A stretch of 64,000 bases of DNA from Methanocalculus natronophilus (GTDB lineage: Archaea; Halobacteriota; Methanomicrobia; Methanomicrobiales; Methanocorpusculaceae). A program made the translations under genes and the position numbers. The notes under the pieces were generated by a model, which saw nothing but the letters and a program-made list of their open reading frames with translations, was not told the DNA's origin and ran no database searches. The DNA lies in the NCBI RefSeq assembly GCF_038751955.1, contig NZ_JBCEXH010000004.1, positions 186,001-250,000 on the forward strand, read 5' to 3'. The stretch's first letter is position 1. Each line of letters opens with the position of its first letter. Shown one piece after another: positions 25,614 to 34,258 of this stretch.

Positions 25614-26318
25614 ATGAAGAAAGTAGTTATCTCGCTTGGAGGGTCGGTCCTTGTCCCCACACTGGATTCCCACCTGCTTGGTGAGTGGGCGGCCACGCTC
25701 CGGGAACTTGCGCAGCACTATTCTGTCTTCTGCGTCTGTGGCGGGGGTGGAGAAGCCAGGCGGTATATCTCGGTCTGCCGGGGGCTTGGGCTTGATGATG
25801 GAACTGCAGATGAGCTTGGCATCATGGTGACACGGATCAATGCGTTCCTCCTCCTCTCTGCGCTTGGGGATGCAGCATACCCCACGGTTCCGGCAACCTA
25901 CCGGGAGGCAAAAGAGGCCGCGCTTCATCAAAGGGTTGTGGTGATGGGTGGTGTTGCCCCCGGCCAGACCACCGATGCGGTCTCGGCAGTGCTTGCCGAA
26001 GAGGTGTCAGCTGACCTCCTGGTGAATGCAACAGCAATCGATGCGATCTATTCGGCAGATCCAAAGAAAGATCCCGCTGCAGAACGCTATTCCCGGATCA
26101 CCCCTGCGAACCTGATTGATATCATCATGAAGGAACGGATGGGTGCGGGATCAAATATGATAGTCGATCTGCTGGCAGCAAAGATCGTGGAGAGGAGCAA
26201 TATTCCGTTTATCGTGATGGATGGCAAAAATCCGGCTCTTGTCAAAGATGCGATCATAGCCGGACGTTTCGACGGAACAGTTGTGTCGGACCAGCAGAGA
26301 AACGTTCTCCCGCTCTGA
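25614..26318 (+). CDS. pyrH: UMP kinase (archaeal type)
   Basis: 234 residues. The enzyme phosphorylates UMP to UDP. An amino-acid-kinase fold: MKKVVISLGGSV (ATP-phosphate loop), CVCGGGGEARRYI, LGIMVTRINAFLL, VMGGVAPGQTTDAVSA (UMP/ATP site), NATAIDAIYSADPKKDP and KERMGAGSNMIVDLLAAKI. These residues and the compact size are typical of the archaeal UMP kinase, which lacks bacterial GTP regulation. It is divergent from the radical SAM gene and precedes tRNA-Pro. Confidence 0.95.
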   Translation: MKKVVISLGGSVLVPTLDSHLLGEWAATLRELAQHYSVFCVCGGGGEARRYISVCRGLGLDDGTADELGIMVTRINAFLLLSALGDAAYPTVPATYREAKEAALHQRVVVMGGVAPGQTTDAVSAVLAEEVSADLLVNATAIDAIYSADPKKDPAAERYSRITPANLIDIIMKERMGAGSNMIVDLLAAKIVERSNIPFIVMDGKNPALVKDAIIAGRFDGTVVSDQQRNVLPL

Positions 26319-26376
26319 TAATGGCGGAAAAGAACGATACCTATTTTTAGACTGAACCCGAATAAGATAAGGTCAC

Positions 26377-26451
26377 GGGGTAGTAGGGTAGCCTGGTCCA
26401 TCCTAGAGCGTTTGGGACGCTTTGACCGCAGTTCGAATCTGCGCTACCCCA
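26377..26451 (+). tRNA. tRNA-Pro (anticodon UGG)
   Basis: Acceptor stem GGGGTAG/CTACCCC is fully paired. Anticodon stem GAGCG/CGCTT-region encloses TTTGGGA, giving UGG. T arm GCAG-TTCGAAT-CTGC. Discriminator A; CCA not encoded. It ends only 2 nt before the ATG of nth. Confidence 0.95.
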
Positions 26452-26453
26452 TT

Positions 26454-27089
26454 ATGGACAAACAGACTGCTCTTCTTGTTTATTCCCGGCTTTCAGGCCT
26501 CTATCCTCATACCAGCACGCAGTTTCTCGAGTCAGCGAATCCGTTCCAGTGCCTGGTACTGACGATCCTCTCTGCACAGACAACAGACCAGACTGTGAAC
26601 AGGATTGCGCCACTGCTCTTTGAACAGTATCCGACAGCAGAGGCGCTTGCAGACGCTGATCTTTTTGAACTGGAAACGGTTATCCGGCCAACCGGGTTCT
26701 ACCATGCAAAAGCAAAACATATCCAGGGGGCTGCGCGGACCCTGCTTGAATGGTTTTCCGGCCGTGTACCTGATACCATGGACGAGCTCCTGATGCTTCC
26801 GGGAGTCGGGCGGAAGACGGCAAATATCGTCCTCGATCATGCGTTCTCAAAAAATGTCGGCATTGCAGTGGATACCCATGTACGCAGGCTTGCACAGCGC
26901 ATCGGTTTCTCTGACTCCTCAAACCCTGACCGGATAGAAGAGGATTTAATGGCCATGTTTCCGCAGGAGATCTGGGGTGAACTGACGTACTGTCTCATCC
27001 GGCATGGGAGGGAGGTCTGTTCGGCACGAAAACCTGCCTGTCCCTCCTGTGCCATTGCATCACTCTGCCGGTATGGGCAGTCAGAATAA
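26454..27089 (+). CDS. nth: Endonuclease III
   Basis: 211 residues from ATG 26454; the frame opens at 26412 but that lies in tRNA-Pro. Endonuclease III is a bifunctional DNA glycosylase/AP lyase for oxidised pyrimidines. The helix-hairpin-helix LPGVGRKTANIVLDHAF (with the catalytic lysine in GRKTA), VDTHVRRLAQRIGF (catalytic aspartate) and the [4Fe-4S] cluster motif C-SARKPA-C-PS-C-AIASL-C at the C-terminus are all present. It probably shares a transcript with tRNA-Pro, since only 2 nt separate them. Its end overlaps convergent pit by 9 nt. Confidence 0.96.
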   Translation: MDKQTALLVYSRLSGLYPHTSTQFLESANPFQCLVLTILSAQTTDQTVNRIAPLLFEQYPTAEALADADLFELETVIRPTGFYHAKAKHIQGAARTLLEWFSGRVPDTMDELLMLPGVGRKTANIVLDHAFSKNVGIAVDTHVRRLAQRIGFSDSSNPDRIEEDLMAMFPQEIWGELTYCLIRHGREVCSARKPACPSCAIASLCRYGQSE

Positions 27090-28256
27090 TAGTGATAACA
27101 GAACAAAGAAGCAGTAGGAGACGAGTGCAGCTGCTGGTACCGTGATGATCCAGGCAGCCACGATCTCCCTGACAATACCCCACCTGACAGCAGCAGGACC
27201 CTGGGTTGAGCCTGCCCCCATGATCGCTCCGGTGATTGCATGGGTTGTTGAGACAGGAATTCCAAGTGTTGACATCGCCGAGAGTACCATCCCTCCTGAT
27301 GTGGATGCCGAGAATCCCTGGAACGGGGCAATCTTCGTGATATCATGAGCCATCTTGTCTATTACCCGCCACCCTCCGAGAAGTGTTCCGAGGGATATCG
27401 CACCACATGAAGCCAGAATAACCCAGATAGGTACTTCAAAGACAGAGATGTATCCTGCGGCAAGAAGGATCGCAGTAATGATTCCCATGGCGTTCTGGGC
27501 ATCGTTTGCGCCATGACCGATTGCGTGAAGTGAGGCAGCGGCTATCTGGAGCTTTTTAAAGAGATTGTTCATCTTACGTGGCGGTCCCGCACGAGACAGG
27601 AACCTCATGATCATCCCTGAGAGGGTATATGCGGCAATAAAACCAAGGACAGGTGAGATGATAATGAAGATCGCAACAGCAAATATGCCCCGTATCTCGA
27701 TCAGGCCAAGCAGCATCGAGATCGGGATCGCAAAGGCAAAACCGATCAGCGCTCCGAGAGCAGGATACTTCATATTGCGATCCCCCATGGCAAGGGCGAG
27801 ACACCCGAAGATGAACCCTCCAACAAGTGTTCCAATTATTCCGTAATAGACAAAACCGGTCATTGCTGCTGTTGTTGGCCATAAGACAGCAACTATACCT
27901 CCTGCAGCAATACCCGCCCCCATGATCCCACCAACCAGAGAGTGGCTCGCTGATACGGGTATTCCAAAATGCGAACAGAAATAGAGCCAGAACACTGCTC
28001 CCACAAGACCGATGACGACAAGCGAGGGGGTGAGCAGATCGGGATTCACAATCGCGGTTCCGACTGTCTTTGCAACAGCAGTACTGAACAGAAACGGGCC
28101 GACCAGGGTGAAAAAAGCAGCAAGGACAATCGCCTTCAGGGGGGTTAATGCCCGGGTTGCAACAACGGTAGCGATGACGTTTGCCGCATCATTTAGCCCG
28201 TTGACGAAATTGAAAAGCAGGGCGAGTGCAATCCCGGCAATGATCAGCAGTTCCAT
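27081..28256 (-). CDS. PiT-family phosphate transporter
   Basis: 391 residues, 10-12 helices. Two PiT signature repeats: LFNFVNGLNDAANVIATVVATRALTP near the N-terminus and SLHAIGHGANDAQNAMGIITAIL in the second half, and SHSLVGGIMGAGIAAGG and VSTTHAITGAIMGAG. PiT proteins move phosphate (or sulfate in some) with Na+ or H+. Located 6 nt after the DUF47 gene in the same direction, as in many genomes. Confidence 0.93.
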   Translation of the reverse strand: MELLIIAGIALALLFNFVNGLNDAANVIATVVATRALTPLKAIVLAAFFTLVGPFLFSTAVAKTVGTAIVNPDLLTPSLVVIGLVGAVFWLYFCSHFGIPVSASHSLVGGIMGAGIAAGGIVAVLWPTTAAMTGFVYYGIIGTLVGGFIFGCLALAMGDRNMKYPALGALIGFAFAIPISMLLGLIEIRGIFAVAIFIIISPVLGFIAAYTLSGMIMRFLSRAGPPRKMNNLFKKLQIAAASLHAIGHGANDAQNAMGIITAILLAAGYISVFEVPIWVILASCGAISLGTLLGGWRVIDKMAHDITKIAPFQGFSASTSGGMVLSAMSTLGIPVSTTHAITGAIMGAGSTQGPAAVRWGIVREIVAAWIITVPAAALVSYCFFVLLSLLF

Positions 28257-28262
28257 ATATGC

Positions 28263-28892
28263 TCACGAATAGCGAATTGCAATATCGGCAAGGACATTTG
28301 CCGCATCCTCGCACCTGTCTGTCGCCTCTTCAAGGCTCTCATAGATCTCTTTGAGCTTGATGATACGGATCGCATCCTCGCTTTTGAAGAGATCCTGGAT
28401 TGCATGTGAGAGGACATCATCTGCAAGGTTCTCAAGCCTGTTTATCTCGATACATTTCTGTTCAAGCAGCTTTGGATTCTTGAGCGATCGGATCTCCCTG
28501 ACCGCTTTTGCGACCTCTGCAGCACAGAAGTAGACGATCTTGGCAAATTCCCTCATATATGCATCCGTCTCTTCAATGCCGTAATTCTGCATCTTCCTGG
28601 CAGTGTTGTCAATAAAATCCAGGATGTCGTCAAGTGCAGTCGTCAGGCGGGAGATCTCTGCAGGCTCAAGGGGGGTGATAAAACTCCGGCTCAGCTCGGC
28701 AAAGGCATGATGCGCCAGTGAGTCTCCCTGATGTTCGAGTTTTTTAATCTCCCTGATCTTTCTGTCGACATCCTCATAATCATCGACAAGATCGACAAGG
28801 AGCCGTCCAGCCTCCGCAGTAGTATCTGCGAGCTGCTCGAAGATATCATAGAAGATATATTCTTTTGGAAGAATCCAGTCTCGTATACTCAC
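28263..28892 (-). CDS. DUF47/PhoU-like protein
   Basis: 209 residues, all-helical, of the TIGR00153/DUF47 (PhoU-like) family: ILPKEYIFYDIFEQLADTTAEAGRLL, KIKEIKKLEHQGDSLAH-type DxxxH region (REIKKLEHQGDSLAHHAF), RSFITPLEPAEISRLTTALDDILDFIDNTA. The E-x-x-x-D metal motifs of PhoU are recognisable. Such proteins precede PiT transporters and are believed to regulate them. First gene of a two-gene phosphate operon. Confidence 0.92.
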   Translation of the reverse strand: MSIRDWILPKEYIFYDIFEQLADTTAEAGRLLVDLVDDYEDVDRKIREIKKLEHQGDSLAHHAFAELSRSFITPLEPAEISRLTTALDDILDFIDNTARKMQNYGIEETDAYMREFAKIVYFCAAEVAKAVREIRSLKNPKLLEQKCIEINRLENLADDVLSHAIQDLFKSEDAIRIIKLKEIYESLEEATDRCEDAANVLADIAIRYS

Positions 28893-29015
28893 AAGACACC
28901 ACTCTTAGAACGTAGTGGAAAGATAAAAAGGTCGTGTTTTGACATCGCACCATCTCTGTTCAACATCTCAAATCAGTTGCCCCGTCCGGAACCGTTTCAA
29001 TCAAAACAACTGGTT

Positions 29016-29876
29016 TTATTCGCTGCCAGTGCCGGATGCTTCCCTGCACCCGATAAATTCACGAATCATCCGTGCAGCAACCCCCGCGGTCTGTTCTGAA
29101 TCGCAGGGAAGCACCTCAACATAATCAAATGCAACCGCCAGAGGTGCAAGCGCCCGGATGACGGATCTGAGATCCCAATGGGTGATACCGAAAGGATCAG
29201 GCGTCCCAAGCCCCGGAGTCAGGCACGAATCGACTGCATCTGCATCTATTGAGAGGTAGAGGGGATCAGATCTGATCATTTCCTTCACCTCACGCAGGAT
29301 CGCATCAATACCTCTCTCCCTCACCATATCTGCTGTATAGACGGTATGCCTGGCTGCATGGGCAAACTCCTCTTTTGAACCGCTCCGTGCGCCGATGATG
29401 ATGATATTCTCAACTCCCATCTCCTCAACCCGTGCAGAGACACAGTCATGGTTATACCGGCTGCCCCGGTATTCGTCCTGGAAATCGAGATGAGCATCAC
29501 AGACCAGATACCAGCGGGGCCGCACAGCGCGCACAGCACCGATCGTGATCGAATGCTCTCCACCAAGCATCACCGGCACTTTTCCGTCTGCGAGGATCAT
29601 TGAGACCGTATCTTCGACCTGGTTTGTGACCGATTCGGGGTCAGTTTCCGTATACATATCACCGAGATCGCAGAAGGGAACGTCTGTGAGGTCGAGATCA
29701 TACTCCGGCATATAGGGTTCGAAATTGTAGGAGACGGCCCGGATGGCGTTTGGAGCCGCCCGTGTGCCTGGCTTATACGATGTTGTGCCGTCATAGGGCA
29801 CGCCGAATATGACATACCGTGCCTCGGTATAGGAGGCTTCAGCATCGGCAAAAAGTGGGGTTGCAAAAGATTGCAT
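29016..29876 (-). CDS. speB: Agmatinase
   Basis: 286 residues. Hydrolyses agmatine to putrescine and urea; ureohydrolase fold with a binuclear manganese site. Metal ligands are in LGGEHSITIGAV, CDAHLDFQDEY, NHDCVSARV and LSIDADAVDSCLTPGLGTPDP. Located 3 nt downstream of the eIF5A gene in the same direction. Agmatinase is needed to make the polyamine substrate for the hypusine modification of that factor, so the two genes work in one pathway. Confidence 0.95.
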   Translation of the reverse strand: MQSFATPLFADAEASYTEARYVIFGVPYDGTTSYKPGTRAAPNAIRAVSYNFEPYMPEYDLDLTDVPFCDLGDMYTETDPESVTNQVEDTVSMILADGKVPVMLGGEHSITIGAVRAVRPRWYLVCDAHLDFQDEYRGSRYNHDCVSARVEEMGVENIIIIGARSGSKEEFAHAARHTVYTADMVRERGIDAILREVKEMIRSDPLYLSIDADAVDSCLTPGLGTPDPFGITHWDLRSVIRALAPLAVAFDYVEVLPCDSEQTAGVAARMIREFIGCREASGTGSE

Positions 29877-29879
29877 ATT

Positions 29880-30260
29880 CTAGATGTCAAGCTTCCGTTT
29901 GCCCATTGATTCGATATATGGGAGCTCTTTCCCTGGCTCAGCTTTTCCGAGCTGATCATCCTCAACAGCAAGATCGAAATTTGTGTAATCTTTCATATCC
30001 ATGAATGATACGACATTGCCAGCAATACTGATCACCTGTCCGCTCTTCCGCTCGACAATTGGTGTGTAAATCTTCGCGCCGACAGGTGCAACGAATGAGC
30101 GCTTGACACCGTCAAAGATACCGGTTGCCTCAATACGTGCCTTTGCCGCACCATGCTTGCCGGGCTTTGAGATAGAAATACTCTGGATCTTGCAGGGTTC
30201 TTCTTCAATGACAACGTAACGCCCTTCTTTGAGCTTCCCAACTTCTGTCTGTTCTTTCAT
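29880..30260 (-). CDS. Translation factor aIF5A
   Basis: 126 residues from ATG 30260 (the open frame runs to 30446 but without family similarity upstream). An eIF5A protein of SH3-like plus OB fold: EVGKLKEGRYVVIEEEPCKI, the hypusine loop SKPGKHGAAKARIEA (Lys 35 is the modified residue), then GDVVSFMDM-type strand and a C-terminal DQLGKAEPGKELPYIESMGKRKLDI. It relieves stalling at polyproline sequences. A TATA-like AATAAATTA sits near 30275-30284. Leads the agmatinase gene. Confidence 0.96.
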   Translation of the reverse strand: MKEQTEVGKLKEGRYVVIEEEPCKIQSISISKPGKHGAAKARIEATGIFDGVKRSFVAPVGAKIYTPIVERKSGQVISIAGNVVSFMDMKDYTNFDLAVEDDQLGKAEPGKELPYIESMGKRKLDI

Positions 30261-30316
30261 GATGTTTACTCGCAGGAGTAATTTATTGAATCCGAAGAAC
30301 ATAAAGACAACGCAGG

Positions 30317-31102
30317 ATGAGAGAAACACCCTTCCTTGCTGCCTGCCGTTCCATCCAGCTGGCATTACAGAGAGAGATCGCGTCTGTTCCTGGTACTGAT
30401 CAGGGTGGGCAGATCGTCGGGATGGGTGCGGATCAATCCCCGACAAAGGCCATAGATCAGATTGCAGAGCGATGCGTCCTCAGTCTGCTTGAGGATGCAG
30501 GGATCTGCAGCATGGTGCTGAGTGAAGAGGCTGGCATGGTCTCCATGCCGGGTGAGCAGGGAACAATCTATCTCGATCCAATTGATGGAACCTTCAATGC
30601 CGTATCAGGGATTCCGTTTTATGCCCTCTCTCTTGCATATGGTGAGGGCGGCGCTATCCAGGAGGGTTTTGTGCTGGATCTCGCTTCTTCAGAGGAGTTC
30701 TATGCGGTTCGTGGCGGTGGTGCATACTGCAATGGCTCCCCGATACATGTATCATCTGTCTCGCTCTTAGAGAAGAGTGCAATGAGCCTGTATGGCAAGA
30801 AGTTTGATCCCGGCCGCGCCATGCAGCTGGGCAGCAGGATCCGGCGCTGGCGTCTCTTTGGAGCATCTGCACTCGAGCTCTGCTATGTTGCCTGCGGCAG
30901 GCTGGATGGGTTTGTCGATCTCAGAAACACACTCCGCGTAACCGATGCTGCAGCAGGAATGCTCATCTGCAGGGAGGCTGGCGGCATGGTATCGGGACTG
31001 GATGGAACACCTGTTCATTTTCCAGATGATGTCGGGGTTGGGAGGTGCATGGTGGCGACAAATGCTGCGATCCACCGGAAAGTGATCGAATACCTGAGGT
31101 GA
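30317..31102 (+). CDS. Bifunctional FBPase/inositol-monophosphatase-family phosphatase
   Basis: 261 residues. Belongs to the inositol-phosphatase fold. The metal motif YLDPIDGTFNAVSGIPFYALSLA and an EE upstream (VLSEEAGMV) mark this; LRVTDAAAGMLICREAGGMVSG carries the C-terminal aspartate of the metal site. Archaeal relatives act as fructose-1,6-bisphosphatase and inositol-1-phosphatase, or NADP phosphatase. It ends 3 nt before NAD kinase. In Methanocaldococcus the two domains are fused (MJ0917), which supports a joint role in setting the NAD/NADP ratio. Confidence 0.9.
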   Translation: MRETPFLAACRSIQLALQREIASVPGTDQGGQIVGMGADQSPTKAIDQIAERCVLSLLEDAGICSMVLSEEAGMVSMPGEQGTIYLDPIDGTFNAVSGIPFYALSLAYGEGGAIQEGFVLDLASSEEFYAVRGGGAYCNGSPIHVSSVSLLEKSAMSLYGKKFDPGRAMQLGSRIRRWRLFGASALELCYVACGRLDGFVDLRNTLRVTDAAAGMLICREAGGMVSGLDGTPVHFPDDVGVGRCMVATNAAIHRKVIEYLR

Positions 31103-31105
31103 CGC

Positions 31106-31924
31106 ATGCGTTTCTTTCTTTTCTCACGGATAGACCGCGCTGAGGCGGTTGCATTTGCAGGCAGCCTTGCTGCGGATCTTGCCTCTGCAGGCCATGAGGT
31201 TCTCTTAGAAGAGAATACTGCCCATAAGCTCCATAAAGATGGCATAGGTTTTGATGATATGCCCGGGAAAGCCGATATCGTGGTTGCTATCGGTGGAGAC
31301 GGCACCGTGCTGCGGGCGGTCTCGGCAATGAAGCACCAGGTCCCGATCATCGGGGTCAACTGGGGTGAAGTCGGGTTTTTGGCGGATCTCGAACGCGGCC
31401 ATGCCTCATCGTTTCTCAGATCCCTTGAACCTGGTTTTCCCATCGAGAAGCGGATGCGCCTCTCGTTTGAAGATGAGACCGGCAGCATTGGAGAGGCCCT
31501 GAATGAAGCGTTGATCGTCACCTCGCGCCCTGCCAAGATGCTCAGGTTCTCTATTGTCATTGATGATATCGTTGCAGAGACATTCCGGGCAGACGGGGTC
31601 ATCCTCAGCACGCCGACGGGATCGACTGCCTATGCGATGAGCGCAGGCGGGCCTATTGTTGATCCGGGGATAGACGGGGTCCTGCTTGTGCCACTGGCGC
31701 CATACATGCTCTCATCACGGCCGCATATCATCTCAACAGAGAGAAAGATAGAGATCCGCCTTGAGAGTGACAAACCGGCAAACCTTGTGATCGACGGGGT
31801 GGAGATCAGGCGGCTTGGTCTCTCTGCCTCAATCCGTGTCAGACGTTCAGAGCACCCGGCACACTTCATCACGGCCAGGCGGACCTTCTTTGAGAAGGTT
31901 GAGCAGAAACTCAGGCGTCTCTGA
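31106..31924 (+). CDS. nadK: NAD kinase
   Basis: 272 residues. Phosphorylates NAD to NADP. Core motifs: VVAIGGDGTVLRAV (GGDG), IIGVNWGEVGFLADL (NxGxxGFL variant), DGVILSTPTGSTAYAMSAGGPIVDP (catalytic region) and LAPYMLSSRPHII. The C-terminus matches the archaeal ATP/poly-P type. Follows the phosphatase gene with a 3-nt gap. Confidence 0.96.
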   Translation: MRFFLFSRIDRAEAVAFAGSLAADLASAGHEVLLEENTAHKLHKDGIGFDDMPGKADIVVAIGGDGTVLRAVSAMKHQVPIIGVNWGEVGFLADLERGHASSFLRSLEPGFPIEKRMRLSFEDETGSIGEALNEALIVTSRPAKMLRFSIVIDDIVAETFRADGVILSTPTGSTAYAMSAGGPIVDPGIDGVLLVPLAPYMLSSRPHIISTERKIEIRLESDKPANLVIDGVEIRRLGLSASIRVRRSEHPAHFITARRTFFEKVEQKLRRL

Positions 31925-31990
31925 TCATCAGGTTTATCTTGAAGCGAACAAAAGGGGTCTTCAGGAGCGAAAGAAGAAGGTGACGAAACG

Positions 31991-32704
31991 ATGGAAGATA
32001 TGCAATCAGATCCGGAGTATGCAGCACTAGCAGGGGTGCTGAAGAGCGAACTCAGCCTCACAGGCTCTCCTGTGGCAATCAGACTGGCAGGATCAGAGAA
32101 AGAGATCCCCTCCGGTATGGAAGAGGCTGAGTCGGAGATGCGGCACTGCCAGATGGTCTCAATGGCACGAACCGATGGCAGATGTTTCTATGCCCCGGTT
32201 TCAAAACACACGTGTATGGGGGGGAGCTGGGCACTTGGCCTCCGCGAACGCACCCCGTCTCTTGCTTCAGGGGAGTTCTACTATGCACTTGGGAAGTACG
32301 AGAGCTGGGCTGCCTGCCGTCGGACCATCGATCGGATCCCGCATCTGCCTTCAGGCGGGACATATGCAACCCTGTATGCACCACTTGAATCAACACCGTT
32401 TGCCCCCCACGTTGTGCTCATTGTGGCAGAACCCCGTCCGATGCTGAAGATGGCCCAGTCGCTCCTCTACCGCCTGGGTGGCCGAATTCATGCGGAGATG
32501 TCGGGTATCCAGTCAGTCTGCTCGGATGCGACTGCAATGGTGTACCTGAACGGGGATGCGAATATCTCGCTTGGCTGTGACGGCTCAAGGAAATTCTCCG
32601 GGATTGCAGATGGTGAGATGGTGATGGGGCTGCCTGCCGAACGGCTCGGCGAGATTGCAGACCTGCTCCCGATCATCAGCGGTGCGAAGGGTTCAAAGAA
32701 ATAA
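31991..32704 (+). CDS. DUF169-family protein
   Basis: 237 residues of the DUF169 family (COG2043), common in methanogens and of unknown function. Seen: a helix-rich N-terminus (EYAALAGVLKSELSLTGSPVAIRL), the cysteine-containing CQMVSMAR, KHTCMGGSWALGLRE, GDEFYYALGKYESWAACR-type block, PHVVLIVAEPRPMLKMAQSLLYRLGG, and CSDATAMVYLNGDANISLGCDGSR. Several conserved Cys could bind a metal. It stands alone between NAD kinase and the ACT/homoserine dehydrogenase genes. Confidence 0.85.
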   Translation: MEDMQSDPEYAALAGVLKSELSLTGSPVAIRLAGSEKEIPSGMEEAESEMRHCQMVSMARTDGRCFYAPVSKHTCMGGSWALGLRERTPSLASGEFYYALGKYESWAACRRTIDRIPHLPSGGTYATLYAPLESTPFAPHVVLIVAEPRPMLKMAQSLLYRLGGRIHAEMSGIQSVCSDATAMVYLNGDANISLGCDGSRKFSGIADGEMVMGLPAERLGEIADLLPIISGAKGSKK

Positions 32705-32771
32705 TTCCTTTTTGATCTCCGAATCCTTCTTATCGGTATGTGACGATTTATACAACAGGGAGTGATCCAGA

Positions 32772-33275
32772 GTGCAGATCTCAATGAAGCTCGAGTTAAA
32801 GGATACACCGGGGCAACTGCTTGGGGCATTAAAACCCATCTCGGATATAGGTGGCAATATCATTACTATCATCCACCAGCGCGATCCGACATCAACTGCA
32901 AATACCCTGACCGTGGATGTTGTTTTGGAACTCCCTGAGAAGAAACTGGATACACTGATCCAGATCCTCCGGGACCGGGGCTGCGGCGTGATCCGGATCG
33001 GCAAGGAGCGGCTCCTCCAGAAACAGACCCTGATCATGATCGGTCATCTGATGCATACGGATCTGACGGACACAGTTGATCAGATTGACCAGACCGGGTA
33101 TGCAGAGGTCTCTGAACTCCACATGGTGATGCCCGCAATAAACGAGCCTTCAACTGCAAAGATGACGATACGTGCCGTTTCTCCAGAGGATATGCAGCGG
33201 GCGGTTGCACTCCTCCATTCGGTCTCCAGACGAAAAAATATCCTTGTGCTCGAACCGCTGGAGGGTGTGGAATGA
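32772..33275 (+). CDS. ACT-domain protein upstream of homoserine dehydrogenase
   Basis: 167 residues beginning with GTG at 32772. Two ACT-like modules: residues 1-75 (MKLELKDTPGQLLGALKPISDIGGNIITIIH) and about 85-160, the second more diverged (QTLIMIGHLMHTDLTDTVDQIDQTGYAEVSEL). ACT domains bind amino acids allosterically. The stop overlaps the start of homoserine dehydrogenase by 4 nt. It is likely the regulatory partner, sensing threonine or methionine. Confidence 0.85.
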   Translation: MQISMKLELKDTPGQLLGALKPISDIGGNIITIIHQRDPTSTANTLTVDVVLELPEKKLDTLIQILRDRGCGVIRIGKERLLQKQTLIMIGHLMHTDLTDTVDQIDQTGYAEVSELHMVMPAINEPSTAKMTIRAVSPEDMQRAVALLHSVSRRKNILVLEPLEGVE

Positions 33276-34258
33276 GGATTGCCATCATCGGATTTGGGGC
33301 AGTTGGCCAGGGACTTGCCCGGGTGCTTGCCGCAGACGATCATGGCTTCAGCGTGACAGCAATTGCTGATTCGAAATCCGCAGTCATCGCGCCAGAAGGA
33401 CTTGATCCTGACACAGTGCTCGCTTTCAAGAGAGAGACCGGCCTCTGCGGTACAGCCGGCCTTGCTGCATCTGATATCCTTGCTTCAGGTGCCTTTGATA
33501 TTCTGGTCGAGACGTCGCCGACAAATGCAAATGGCGGAGAACCTGCGACGTCGATCATCAGGTCTGCCCTTAGTGCTGGAAAGCATGTTGTCACCTCCAA
33601 CAAGGGGCCGATCGCCTGTGCCTTCCAGGCGCTGCAGGAGACTGCCGATCAATCCGGCGCCCATCTCATGTACGAGGCGACGGTTGCCGGTGCTGTTCCG
33701 ATCGTCAATGCACTCAGGAGCGGGCTTGCAGGGAACTCTGTCCGCTCTCTTCACGGTATTCTCAATGGCACCTGCAACTATATCCTGACACGGATGCGTG
33801 ACGAGGGCCTGACCTACTCCCAGGCGCTCCAGGAAGCACGCGATCTCGGGTATGCGGAGGCTGATCCGACCTATGATGTCCAGGGGATCGATACCGCGAT
33901 CAAGCTGGTGATCCTTGCAAACACCATCCTCGGGATGAATGTGGACCTGGCAGATGTGGAGATCAATGGTATCGACCTGATCACCGCCGAGTCGCTGACG
34001 CTGGCTGAAGACCAGGGTGCCACGATTCGGCTGATCGGGGAGATCCTGCCTGAGAAGAACCAGGTCAGGGTCTCGCCCCGTCTTATCCCGCTCGATCACC
34101 CGCTGGTTGTTGACGGGACACTGAATGCGATATCTGTCTGCTGTGACCTTGCCGGGCCTGTAACCTTCATCGGAAAGGGTGCAGGCCCGATTCCCACTGC
34201 AAGTGCAATCCTTGCTGATCTCATACTGATCAGGAACTGCCATGGCCGGGGTGCTTGA
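33272..34258 (+). CDS. hom: Homoserine dehydrogenase
   Basis: 328 residues. Reduces aspartate semialdehyde to homoserine. Shown by the dinucleotide fold IAIIGFGAVGQGLARVLA, NKGPIACAFQAL, EATVAGAVPIVNALR, LNGTCNYILTRM, EADPTYDVQGIDTAIKLVILAN (catalytic K region and metal site). Lacks its own C-terminal ACT, which fits a separate regulatory gene upstream. Overlaps the next gene by 17 nt. Confidence 0.95.
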   Translation: MRIAIIGFGAVGQGLARVLAADDHGFSVTAIADSKSAVIAPEGLDPDTVLAFKRETGLCGTAGLAASDILASGAFDILVETSPTNANGGEPATSIIRSALSAGKHVVTSNKGPIACAFQALQETADQSGAHLMYEATVAGAVPIVNALRSGLAGNSVRSLHGILNGTCNYILTRMRDEGLTYSQALQEARDLGYAEADPTYDVQGIDTAIKLVILANTILGMNVDLADVEINGIDLITAESLTLAEDQGATIRLIGEILPEKNQVRVSPRLIPLDHPLVVDGTLNAISVCCDLAGPVTFIGKGAGPIPTASAILADLILIRNCHGRGA

